From contig JBBQCZ010000002.1 in the NCBI GenBank assembly GCA_038319215.1, positions 1 through 64,000 on the forward strand: a stretch of DNA of 64,000 nt. The letters run 5' to 3'. The translations under genes and the position numbers were made by a program. The notes beneath the pieces were generated by a model, which made no database searches, was not told the DNA's origin, and was given only the letters and a program-made list of their open reading frames with translations. The first letter of the stretch is position 1. Each line of letters begins with the position of its first letter. The DNA comes from Bact-19 sp038319215 (GTDB taxonomy: Bacteria > Bacteroidota > Bacteroidia > Bacteroidales > ML635J-15). Shown here piece after piece: positions 24,217 to 30,971 of this stretch.

Positions 24217-24633
24217 ATGAAGTATGTCTATTTAGCTGCAATCCTTGCTGGATTTGGAATCGTGGTTTATTTCTATGGATTTAATTTTGATAATATGTCT
24301 GAAACTGACTTGGTGAATTCAGTTTTATTCTGGTATGTTCCTCTTACCTTCGGATTATACGGAATGGCAGCATATAGAGTTAAAAAGTCGGCTGACGAAA
24401 ACACTAAAAGCGCTTTGGGACACATTTTCTCTGGAAAAGATACTGGGTTGACGGTGTTAGGTATTTTTCTAATTGTAATTAGTGGAGTTGTTGGGTTTCT
24501 TTTGTTCATAATTCCAATGTCAATCTTTAAAGTTAAAAGTAAAGGCTATGACTTTTCTGTTGCTATTGTAGGTTCTGTGTTATGGCTAGTTGGTCTATTT
24601 GTCTTTTTTCAAGTATTGTGGCCATCATTGTAA
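24217..24633 (+). CDS. Four-helix membrane protein of unknown function
   Basis: 138 residues, four hydrophobic segments (about 4-24, 36-54, 78-100 and 112-134), so an integral inner-membrane protein. A cytoplasmic or periplasmic loop at 55-77 is charged (YRVKKSADENTKSALGHIF). No catalytic motif or family was recognised. It lies 25 bases after the DUF1801 gene and 22 bases before the PLP-dependent enzyme, all on the plus strand, so the three may be co-transcribed. Confidence 0.75.
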   Translation: MKYVYLAAILAGFGIVVYFYGFNFDNMSETDLVNSVLFWYVPLTFGLYGMAAYRVKKSADENTKSALGHIFSGKDTGLTVLGIFLIVISGVVGFLLFIIPMSIFKVKSKGYDFSVAIVGSVLWLVGLFVFFQVLWPSL

Positions 24634-24655
24634 TTAACTAGCTGAAATTATTTAC

Positions 24656-25840
24656 ATGGCAAAAAAACTTTATAACCCAGAAACATTGCTTACTCATGAC
24701 GGAGGAAAGAAATACGAAGGCGCAATTGTTCCTCCAATATTTCAGAATTCTTTGTTTACTTTCGATAATTGGGACTCTGTAGATAGAGCTTTTGAGGATA
24801 GGCAAAATCATTTTATTTATTCCAGAGGAAAGAACCCAACTGTGAAAATAGCTGAGGAGAAATTAGCAGCATTAGCTGGTGCGGAGAAAGCTCAGCTTTT
24901 CCCTTCTGGCATGGGTGCAATATCTGCGGCAGTTTTGTATTGCATTAAGTCTGGCGATCATGTTATTGCTGTGAAAAATATATACGGACCGGCAGCAAAT
25001 TTTCTGACCAAATATCTGGCTCCAAAGTTTAATGTTGAAATTAGTTTTGTTCAAGGCGATTCTGTCGAAGATTTCGAAAGCGCAATTAGACCAAATACTT
25101 CATTGATATATTTGGAAAGTCCTTCAACTGCTGTGTTCTCGCTTCAGGATATTGAGGCGGTAGCAAATCTTGCAAAAAAACATAGTATTAAAACAATAAT
25201 TGATAATACTTGGGCTACTCCGATTTATCAAAAACCTCTTGCGATGGGTGTCGATCTCGAAATTCATTCGTGTTCTAAGTATCTCGGCGGACATAGCGAT
25301 ATTGTTGGAGGTGTAATTTTGGGTAAAGCAAAAGATCTGGACGAAATATTTGCTCACGAATACGAATGGTTAGGAGCAAAGACCGCCCCTTTCGAAGCTT
25401 GGTTGCTCTTGCGTAGCCTTCGAACATTGCATGTGCGTATGGAAAAACATCAGCAGAATGCTTTAAAAGTCGCAGAGTTTCTCGAATCGCATCCAAAAAT
25501 TAGCTTAGTGAGATATCCCGGATTAAAAAGTTTTCCGCAATACGAACTTGGCAAAAAACAAATGAATGGTTATACTGGATTATTGTCGTTTCGGTTAGCG
25601 ACTGAGGATTTAGATAAAGTGAAATCGTTTTTCAATAGCTTAAATTTATTTCATAAAGGCGTAAGTTGGGGCGGTTTCGAAAGCCTTGTTTATGCGCCTG
25701 CAATTAGCTATATAAAGGAACTTAGTCCAGAACAATTTAAGAATATGGGGATTTCTTTAGGCGATATTAGAATTTCTGTTGGATTGGAAAATGTTGCTGA
25801 TTTGATTGATGATTTAGGGAGTGCGTTGGAGGGGATTTAA
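24656..25840 (+). CDS. Cys/Met metabolism PLP-dependent enzyme (cystathionine gamma-synthase/lyase family)
   Basis: 394 residues, typical for the family. The PLP-Schiff-base lysine is Lys208 in EIHSCSKYLGGHSD, Asp183 in IIDNTWATPIY contacts the pyridine nitrogen, and the tetramer-contact phosphate residues are in YSRGKNPT (55-62) and FPSGMGAISAA (82-92). The family includes methionine gamma-lyase, cystathionine beta- and gamma-lyases, cystathionine gamma-synthase and O-acetylhomoserine sulfhydrylase. The residues that separate these activities cannot be read with confidence, so the reaction is left open. The start GKxYNPETLLTHDGG is the conventional N-terminus. A GC-rich composite repeat follows directly after the stop. 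Confidence 0.92.
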   Translation: MAKKLYNPETLLTHDGGKKYEGAIVPPIFQNSLFTFDNWDSVDRAFEDRQNHFIYSRGKNPTVKIAEEKLAALAGAEKAQLFPSGMGAISAAVLYCIKSGDHVIAVKNIYGPAANFLTKYLAPKFNVEISFVQGDSVEDFESAIRPNTSLIYLESPSTAVFSLQDIEAVANLAKKHSIKTIIDNTWATPIYQKPLAMGVDLEIHSCSKYLGGHSDIVGGVILGKAKDLDEIFAHEYEWLGAKTAPFEAWLLLRSLRTLHVRMEKHQQNALKVAEFLESHPKISLVRYPGLKSFPQYELGKKQMNGYTGLLSFRLATEDLDKVKSFFNSLNLFHKGVSWGGFESLVYAPAISYIKELSPEQFKNMGISLGDIRISVGLENVADLIDDLGSALEGI

Positions 25841-25841
25841 G

Positions 25842-26100
25842 AAGACCAAAGACGGAAGAGGTAATTGGTAATTGGTCCCGAGCCTTTGGCTCGAGGATCC
25901 TCGATCAGCCAGTTGGCTGACTCGGGATAATTGGTAATTGGTGAGAGGTAATTGCAAAGATCAAAGATAGAGCACTGAAACAGATTATTGGATACATAAG
26001 AAAAAATATTAAATGAAAATACCTATAGAAAAATACTCCAATCTTCCGACTTCCGACTTCGGACTTCTCCGCCGCGGCGGATCCGACTTCCGACTCAAAA
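25842..26100. repeat. GC-rich composite intergenic repeat, site 2 (heptads plus nested hairpins)
   Basis: Five tandem heptamers (AAGACCA, AAGACGG, AAGAGGT, AATTGGT x2; 25842-25876) abut a 50-bp nested inverted repeat (25877-25926), and then six more heptamers (AATTGGT x2, GAGAGGT, AATTGCA, AAGATCA, AAGATAG; 25929-25970). After about 70 AT-rich bases come four more heptamers (CTTCCGA x2, CTTCGGA, CTTCTCC; 26043-26070) running into the palindrome TCCGCCGCGGCGGA (26068-26081) and GGATCC. This fills the gap between the PLP enzyme and the aminotransferase. Confidence 0.8.
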
Positions 26101-26113
26101 ACTTTAAAAAATT

Positions 26114-27226
26114 ATGAAAATAGAACCGTTTAAACTTGAGCGATATTTCGCAAAATACGAATTCAGTACAAAATATTTGATGTCTAGTTCCGATTGTGAT
26201 GGGTACAGTCTCGAATATATTCTGAGTTGTGCAAATGAAGAAGAAATGAAACTGTGGAATAATCTAAAATTCGGATATACAGACTCTGCTGGTTCTGAAT
26301 TTCTTAGGATTGCAATCTCGGCGCAATACACAACAATTAATGCTGACGAAATTCTGGTAATGTCACCTGGCGAAGCGAATTTTATTTTGATGAATGTCCT
26401 TCTCGAACCTGGCGACGAAGTTATTTGCATGGCTCCTGCATATCAATCATTATATCAGGTTGCAAAAAGTATTGGAGCAAATGTTAAATGGTGGCAGTTC
26501 GATGAATTAGAGCAAAAATATCATGTCGAGGATTTGAATAAGCTGGTTACTGCAAAAACAAAACTTATAATTGTTAATTTTCCTCACAATCCAACCGGTT
26601 ATATTCCTGCGATAGAAGAGTTGAAAAGAATTGTCGAAATTGCAAAAAAGAATAATGTTGTTTTGTTTTCCGATGAGATGTATCACCAGATTGTCCATGA
26701 CGAGACTAATGCTATTCCTTCGATTTGCGATTTATACGAAAATGCAATAAGTTTATGGGGTATGGCAAAATCTTTTGGCTTGGCTGGAATGCGATTTGGT
26801 TGGCTGGCTTCTAAAAGAAAGGATATTCTCGAAAAAATAGCATCGTTTAAAGATTATCTTAGTATTTGCAATAATGCTGCTGGCGAGGTGTTGTCTCTTA
26901 TTGCATTAAATCATAAAGAAAAATTTATCAATCCAAATGTTGAAAAGATTATAAGGAATAAATTACTTTTTCGAGAATTTGCCAATAGACATTCTCAGTT
27001 AATTAGTTTTCATGATACTCTTGCTGGTTCTACGGCTTTGGTAAAGTTAAATGGAACTGTTCCTGCTTACGAATATTGCGAGAAACTTGTCGAAAATACT
27101 GGTTTAATGATCGTTCCATCCGAAATGTTTGAATATGGAAACTCTCATTTGCGTATCGGATTTGGGAGGGAGAATTTTGGTGAATGCATAGTGGTGTGGG
27201 ATAAGTATATCGTGGAAAAAGTTTAG
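26114..27226 (+). CDS. Class I/II (fold-type I) aminotransferase
   Basis: 370 residues of the aspartate-aminotransferase fold. The PLP lysine is Lys219 in WGMAKSFGLAGMRFGW, Asp187/Tyr190 in FSDEMY and Asn158/Asn159 region in NFPHNPTGY hold the cofactor, and the substrate-carboxylate Arg is in SHLRIGFGREN near residue 348. The shortened N-terminus (FKLERYFAKYEFSTKYLMSSSDCDG) resembles the group of class I aminotransferases related to capreomycidine-synthase-like and alanine/aspartate-type enzymes. The amino-acid substrate is not determined. It stands alone between a repeat element and an accessory region. Confidence 0.88.
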   Translation: MKIEPFKLERYFAKYEFSTKYLMSSSDCDGYSLEYILSCANEEEMKLWNNLKFGYTDSAGSEFLRIAISAQYTTINADEILVMSPGEANFILMNVLLEPGDEVICMAPAYQSLYQVAKSIGANVKWWQFDELEQKYHVEDLNKLVTAKTKLIIVNFPHNPTGYIPAIEELKRIVEIAKKNNVVLFSDEMYHQIVHDETNAIPSICDLYENAISLWGMAKSFGLAGMRFGWLASKRKDILEKIASFKDYLSICNNAAGEVLSLIALNHKEKFINPNVEKIIRNKLLFREFANRHSQLISFHDTLAGSTALVKLNGTVPAYEYCEKLVENTGLMIVPSEMFEYGNSHLRIGFGRENFGECIVVWDKYIVEKV

Positions 27227-27377
27227 AGTTTGTAATTTGAAAAAACATAATCTGTTGTGTGTGTAAAACAGAATAAAATAAATAGTGTTGTATTGAAACA
27301 ACAATATAACATAAAATATGTTTTATAATAAATTGAAAATAATAGATTAAAAGATTTTTATATACAACAAAAAGTAC

Positions 27378-27385
27378 TATATTTG
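27378..27385 (+). promoter_or_regulatory. Putative -7 box of the AAA ATPase gene
   Basis: TATATTTG (TAnnTTTG) lies 19 bases before the start codon at 27405, so the transcript leader would be about 14 bases. The -33 TTG is not evident. Confidence 0.45.
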
Positions 27386-27404
27386 TAGTATTAAAAAAAC
27401 AAAT

Positions 27405-28601
27405 ATGGAAACACTATTCAAATATTCGGAGAGGAAACTTGATAAATCATCGCTTGATTTTACAAGATACTTGCTTAGTTCTATTGAGTGGGAAGATAGG
27501 TTGATTGGGATTAAGGGAGCAAAAGGAACAGGAAAAACTACAGTAATGTTGCAGAGGTTAAAATCTGTATATGGCAAATCTCCAAATGCAATGTATGTTT
27601 CTCTCGACAATATTTATTTTACTAGAAACAGATTGTTTGATTTTGCCGAAGAATTTTATTTAATGGGTGGTAGAACTTTGTTTTTAGATGAAGTTCACAG
27701 ATATCCAACTTGGTCCACCGAAATAAAAAATTTATATGATTTATATGATGATTTGAATATTGTATTTTCTGGTTCATCTGCTTTGCAGTTGCATAAAGCT
27801 GAGGGAGATTTGAGTAGGAGGGCGGCAATATACAATTTGCATGAATTATCTTTTAGAGAGTATTTGGAGCTATCGAAAAAGATGGTTTTTAACAAATATC
27901 CTTTGGATGAAATTTTGAATAATCATAAAGAGATTGCGCTTGAAATTACTAAGGACATTTCTATTATTCCCCTTTTTAGAGAATACTTACATGAGGGAGC
28001 ATATCCATTTTTTAAAGAAACAAAAGCTCTGTTTTACGATAGGTTGACAAGTACAATAAATGTAACAATTGAGAGTGAATTGCAGATAATTGAAGGAATA
28101 AATTATAATACGGCTTATAAATTAAGGCAGTTGGTTTCCGTGTTGTCGGATTGTGTGCCTTTTAAAGTTAATATTTCGGATTTAAGTAGAACTGTTGGTT
28201 TAAGTAGAGATGTTCTTTTGCGGCTGTTAAAAGCACTTGATAGAGCAAATTTAATTAAAGAAATTCCGGCTGCCGGATCTGCAATGGGATATCTTACTAA
28301 ACCTGACAAAATATATCTTAACAATACAAATTTGCTGTTTGCATTAAATTCCGGTAAAGAAAGTATTGAGGGCACGGCTCGCGAGACATTTTTTATGAAT
28401 CAGATGTTACAGTCTCATAATGTTAAATCGTCAAAAATCGGTGATTTTGAGATTGATAACAAATATACTTTCGAAATTGGCGGTGCAAAAAAAGGATTTA
28501 CACAGATCGCAAGTGTCGATAATTCCTATATTGCTGCTGATAATCTTGAAGTAGGCTACGGAAACAAAATTCCATTGTGGCTTTTTGGTATGATGTATTA
28601 A
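27405..28601 (+). CDS. Orphan AAA-family ATPase (COG1373-like)
   Basis: 398 residues. Walker A GAKGTGKTT (about 39-47) and Walker B TLFLDEVHRYP (about 91-101) are clear, with a sensor-like VFSGSSALQLHK and RRAAIYNLHELSFREYL, the sequence hallmark of the COG1373/AAA_14 group. Its C-terminal third resembles the DUF4143 part but ends at about 398 with a short SYIAADNLEVGYGNKIPLWLFGMMY tail. A helical segment at about 245-285 (SDLSRTVGLSRDVLLRLLKAL) looks like a winged-helix DNA-binding domain. Such proteins are frequent singletons in Bacteroidota accessory DNA; a molecular role is not known. No partner gene with recognised function is adjacent. Promoter TATATTTG lies just upstream. Confidence 0.85.
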   Translation: METLFKYSERKLDKSSLDFTRYLLSSIEWEDRLIGIKGAKGTGKTTVMLQRLKSVYGKSPNAMYVSLDNIYFTRNRLFDFAEEFYLMGGRTLFLDEVHRYPTWSTEIKNLYDLYDDLNIVFSGSSALQLHKAEGDLSRRAAIYNLHELSFREYLELSKKMVFNKYPLDEILNNHKEIALEITKDISIIPLFREYLHEGAYPFFKETKALFYDRLTSTINVTIESELQIIEGINYNTAYKLRQLVSVLSDCVPFKVNISDLSRTVGLSRDVLLRLLKALDRANLIKEIPAAGSAMGYLTKPDKIYLNNTNLLFALNSGKESIEGTARETFFMNQMLQSHNVKSSKIGDFEIDNKYTFEIGGAKKGFTQIASVDNSYIAADNLEVGYGNKIPLWLFGMMY

Positions 28602-28650
28602 TTTGTGATATTTAAACATTGTTAAATTGAATTTTAATTATTTAAAACTT

Positions 28651-29127
28651 ATGGAACGATATCTTGAACAGCTAATCGAAGAACTTGGAAAAGCGGCGTC
28701 TGACCCAACTCCACAAAATGATTTTGGTGATAATTATGAAGAATTTGAGAAGATGATGCATAAAATAGAGTTGGGAGAGAAAGTGCATGCCAAAAGTATT
28801 TTAAATGTTAGTTATGAGGAATTGCCTCCAGTAGAACGGCTAACAAATGAGCAAGTTCAAAGATTGCTAGATGCAATTTTAAATGCTCTTTCAGCAAAAG
28901 GAACTGATGTAAGTATTCCAGGGAATGACGTTCCCGTTGAGTTGGTATATACAGAAATTCGTGAAATGTTTAAAGAAGGATTCAATGCTTTACCTGGTTG
29001 GGTAATTGATTTTTGTAGTGGCTGTTGTCCTGATTGTTCTTTTGTTGACTATTGTGATAGTTCTAAAGAGATTTGGACTGAAGAAGAATTGGAGAGAGAA
29101 CGAAATAGTTCGAGAAATGCTGAATGA
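28651..29127 (+). CDS. Hypothetical cytosolic protein with C-terminal cysteine cluster
   Basis: 158 residues from the ATG at 28651 (a TTG at 28627 would add eight). It is acidic and helical over most of its length, with EQLIEELGKAASDPTP at the start and TNEQVQRLLDAILNALSAKG in the middle. The C-terminal end has five closely spaced cysteines, Cys122, 125, 126, 129 and 135 in DFCSGCCPDCSFVDYC, arranged C-x2-C-C-x2-C-x5-C, which could bind zinc or a metal cluster. No signal peptide is seen. I do not recognise the family. It lies 49 bases after the AAA ATPase and before the toxin-antitoxin region. Confidence 0.65.
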   Translation: MERYLEQLIEELGKAASDPTPQNDFGDNYEEFEKMMHKIELGEKVHAKSILNVSYEELPPVERLTNEQVQRLLDAILNALSAKGTDVSIPGNDVPVELVYTEIREMFKEGFNALPGWVIDFCSGCCPDCSFVDYCDSSKEIWTEEELERERNSSRNAE

Positions 29128-29176
29128 TGGTGAAAGATTACAATTTTTAAATCTGCTTTTCATACAATTCCCTCTA

Positions 29177-29270
29177 TCCCCCAAAATCCAATATTTTTCC
29201 TATTTTCACGTTTATTTTTTAAAATCATACAAGCTTTTGTAAAATTGGTTACACTTTAGAACAAATGGAA
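29177..29270. repeat. Direct repeat copy 1 (sigma-factor promoter duplicate)
   Basis: The first 44 bases (29177-29220) are identical to 30352-30395, and the remainder is nearly so, up to and including an ATGGAA. In copy 2 that ATG is the start of the ECF sigma factor gene; here it begins only a 30-codon ORF (29265-29357). Together with copy 2 it flanks the DUF6922/AbiEii pair at a spacing of about 1.18 kb. Confidence 0.9.
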
Positions 29271-29357
29271 GCACAAAATATTCTGTTTGATTACCAAATA
29301 TCTGTCATATATTTATTTCTATGTTTTATTTTGATTTGCATAAAAGGATTTTTTTGA
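29265..29357 (+). pseudogene. Vestigial ORF or possible membrane micro-peptide
   Basis: The duplicated ATG opens a 30-residue frame (MEAQNILFDYQISVIYLFLC...) that begins like the sigma factor (MEAQ versus METQ) and then diverges into a hydrophobic stretch of about 18 residues. It is most simply the leftover from duplication of the sigma gene start. A translated single-span peptide is possible but not supported beyond the shared upstream DNA. Confidence 0.25.
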
Positions 29358-29375
29358 GTACTTTTATAAAAAAAA

Positions 29376-29705
29376 GTGGATAAAATAGATCTCATAAATA
29401 GGTTAAATAAATTAGGGGCTTTTTGGAGTTATGATTTAAATAATACTGAAAAGTTTTCTGATAATGTACTTATTGAGGAGTGTCTGAAATGGGGAGATGT
29501 TATTGAAATTAATGAGGTACTTAGGATTTTTCCAATTAAAAAAATAAAGGAGGTTTGGAAAGAAAAGTTGATACCTGATCTAAGACTTTATTCGCATAAT
29601 TATTACCTAGCAATCATATTTTTTGACATTAAAAATCCGGAACTTTACATTAAAATAAATTCTAAGAAATACTCGAGGTATGAAAGAATTAAAAAACTTG
29701 CTTGA
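29376..29705 (+). CDS. DUF6922-like antitoxin of an AbiEii-type pair
   Basis: 109 residues, starting with GTG. Features are FWSYDLNNTEKFSDNVLIEECLKWGDVIEINEVLRIFP (about 17-54) and KEVWKEKLIPDLRLYSHNYYLAIIFFDI (about 60-87), which match the DUF6922 family as I remember it: small proteins encoded directly before AbiEii-type nucleotidyltransferase toxins. No signal peptide or membrane segment is seen. Its 3' end overlaps the next gene by 26 bases, the coupled arrangement usual for toxin-antitoxin modules. The family call rests on memory of the pattern, not on a search. Confidence 0.75.
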   Translation: MDKIDLINRLNKLGAFWSYDLNNTEKFSDNVLIEECLKWGDVIEINEVLRIFPIKKIKEVWKEKLIPDLRLYSHNYYLAIIFFDIKNPELYIKINSKKYSRYERIKKLA

Positions 29706-30321
29706 TGATACTCTTAGTGTATTGTTAAAATTAGCTGATACTGAAACAATCAAAAACTATACTTTTGTTGGGGACTCTGCTCTCACAGTTTATTTAAATC
29801 ATAGACTAAGTGAAGATATTGACTTATTCACTTGGCAAAAAGAAATTGATAAGCTTGAGATTCAGTCTGCAATTGAAAATTGTGGGTTTGTAAATTACAG
29901 GCTTGTAAATTTCTCAAAGATTCAGGCTGATTTTATTATTGAAGGTGTAAAAGTTACTTTTTTTGCCTCTGGTTGGATTGAATTGCAAAACCGCACTCAT
30001 TTGATATCAAACTTACATATTGCAAATCTTGATACATTAGCAATAATGAAGGTAAATACTTTGTTTCTTAGGGCAAAGTTTCGCGATTACTATGATTTGT
30101 ATTTTTTAAATCTTGATGAATATAGTTTGCAGCAACTTTATGAATTTGCTTCGGCAAAAATTAAAAATCTGAGTATTACACTTTTTCAACGTGCTTTAAT
30201 TTTTACTGACGATATTGAAGATGAAAATATTAAACATCTAAAGCCTATAAAAAGCATAAGTCTGAAAGAAATTAGTAAGCATTTTGCGAAGCAGATAAAA
30301 TCATGGAATAAAAACAAATAG
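29680..30321 (+). CDS. AbiEii/AbiGii-type nucleotidyltransferase toxin
   Basis: 213 residues. The DNA-polymerase-beta-type nucleotidyltransferase core is present: YTFVGDSALTVYLNHRLSEDIDLFTW (27-52), with Gly31-Asp32-Ser33 in place of the usual GGT/GGS and the metal-binding Asp46-x-Asp48. The downstream helical region includes DTLAIMKVNTLFLRAKFRDYYDLYFL, in which the KxxxxxxRxxxRDxxDlyFL segment is characteristic of AbiEii toxins. AbiEii proteins inhibit growth by modifying tRNA or other RNA, with the antitoxin repressing or neutralising. The partner gene overlaps by 26 bases. The GDS variant is worth noting. The pair lies between two direct repeats. Confidence 0.88.
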   Translation: MKELKNLLDDTLSVLLKLADTETIKNYTFVGDSALTVYLNHRLSEDIDLFTWQKEIDKLEIQSAIENCGFVNYRLVNFSKIQADFIIEGVKVTFFASGWIELQNRTHLISNLHIANLDTLAIMKVNTLFLRAKFRDYYDLYFLNLDEYSLQQLYEFASAKIKNLSITLFQRALIFTDDIEDENIKHLKPIKSISLKEISKHFAKQIKSWNKNK

Positions 30322-30351
30322 CAGCCACTGTTATTTGCACCCGCAACACAC

Positions 30352-30446
30352 TCCCCCAAAATCCAATATTTTTCCTATTTTCACGTTTATTTTTTTAACC
30401 ATACAACCTTTTGTAAAATTGGCTACACTTTAAATCATAAATGGAA
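30352..30446. repeat. Direct repeat copy 2 (upstream region of the ECF sigma gene)
   Basis: Second copy of the repeat described at 29177-29270; it runs from TCCCCCAAAATCC through the sigma factor start codon. A block CTTTTGTAAAATTGG followed by TACACTTTA is shared by both copies and is likely to contain the promoter, though it does not fit TAnnTTTG exactly, which would be consistent with recognition by an alternative (possibly autoregulated) sigma factor. Confidence 0.9.
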
Positions 30447-30971
30447 ACGCAAAAAACGCAAATAATGATTCAGGGCTGTTTGAATAACGACAGAGCATCG
30501 CAAAAGCAACTTTATGATGCTTATAAAAATGCGATGTATTCTGTTTGTTTCAGAATATGCGGGAATCAAGATGATGCTAAAGATGCTCTTCAGGAAGGAT
30601 TTATTGAAGTTTTTAAAAGTTTGTCTGCCTATCGTGCCGAATCAACTATTGGAGCATGGATTAAGACAATTATTGCACGTAAAGCATTACGCAAACTAAA
30701 AAAACTAAGTTTTGTTTCTGAAACCGAGGCTATAAGCGAATCGGTAGAATTCGACTCCGATATTAGCGGAGAAGAACTGCAAAATGCAATAATGATGCTT
30801 GATGTGGGCTATCGTAGCGTTTTTGTTTTGTACGAAGTGGAGGGATATTCTCATCGCGAAGTTTCACAAATGCTTAAAATAAGCGAAGGAACTTCAAAAT
30901 CCCAACTTCATTATGCCAAGAAAAAGTTACAGTCAATTTTACAAAAAACTTATGGTTATGAAAGACGATAA
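30441..30971 (+). CDS. RNA polymerase ECF-type sigma factor
   Basis: 176 residues. Region 2 (about 24-90) has YDAYKNAMYSVCFRICGNQDDAKDALQEGFIEVFKSL, and region 4 (about 118-165) has VGYRSVFVLYEVEGYSHREVSQMLKISEGTSKSQLHYAKKKL, the helix-turn-helix for -35 recognition. Both domains are complete. The next gene overlaps it by 14 bases and encodes a membrane-anchored probable anti-sigma, the usual pairing. The gene sits immediately before a run of giant surface-protein genes, so cell-envelope or surface-protein control is a reasonable guess. Its upstream region is duplicated (see repeat entries), which would also duplicate its promoter. Confidence 0.95.
   Translation: METQKTQIMIQGCLNNDRASQKQLYDAYKNAMYSVCFRICGNQDDAKDALQEGFIEVFKSLSAYRAESTIGAWIKTIIARKALRKLKKLSFVSETEAISESVEFDSDISGEELQNAIMMLDVGYRSVFVLYEVEGYSHREVSQMLKISEGTSKSQLHYAKKKLQSILQKTYGYERR

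Noticed and set aside
25877..25926. Cloverleaf-like fold considered as a tRNA
   Set aside because: Only 50 bases, no T-loop GTTC consensus, no anticodon-type arm or CCA end; better explained as a repetitive DNA element.
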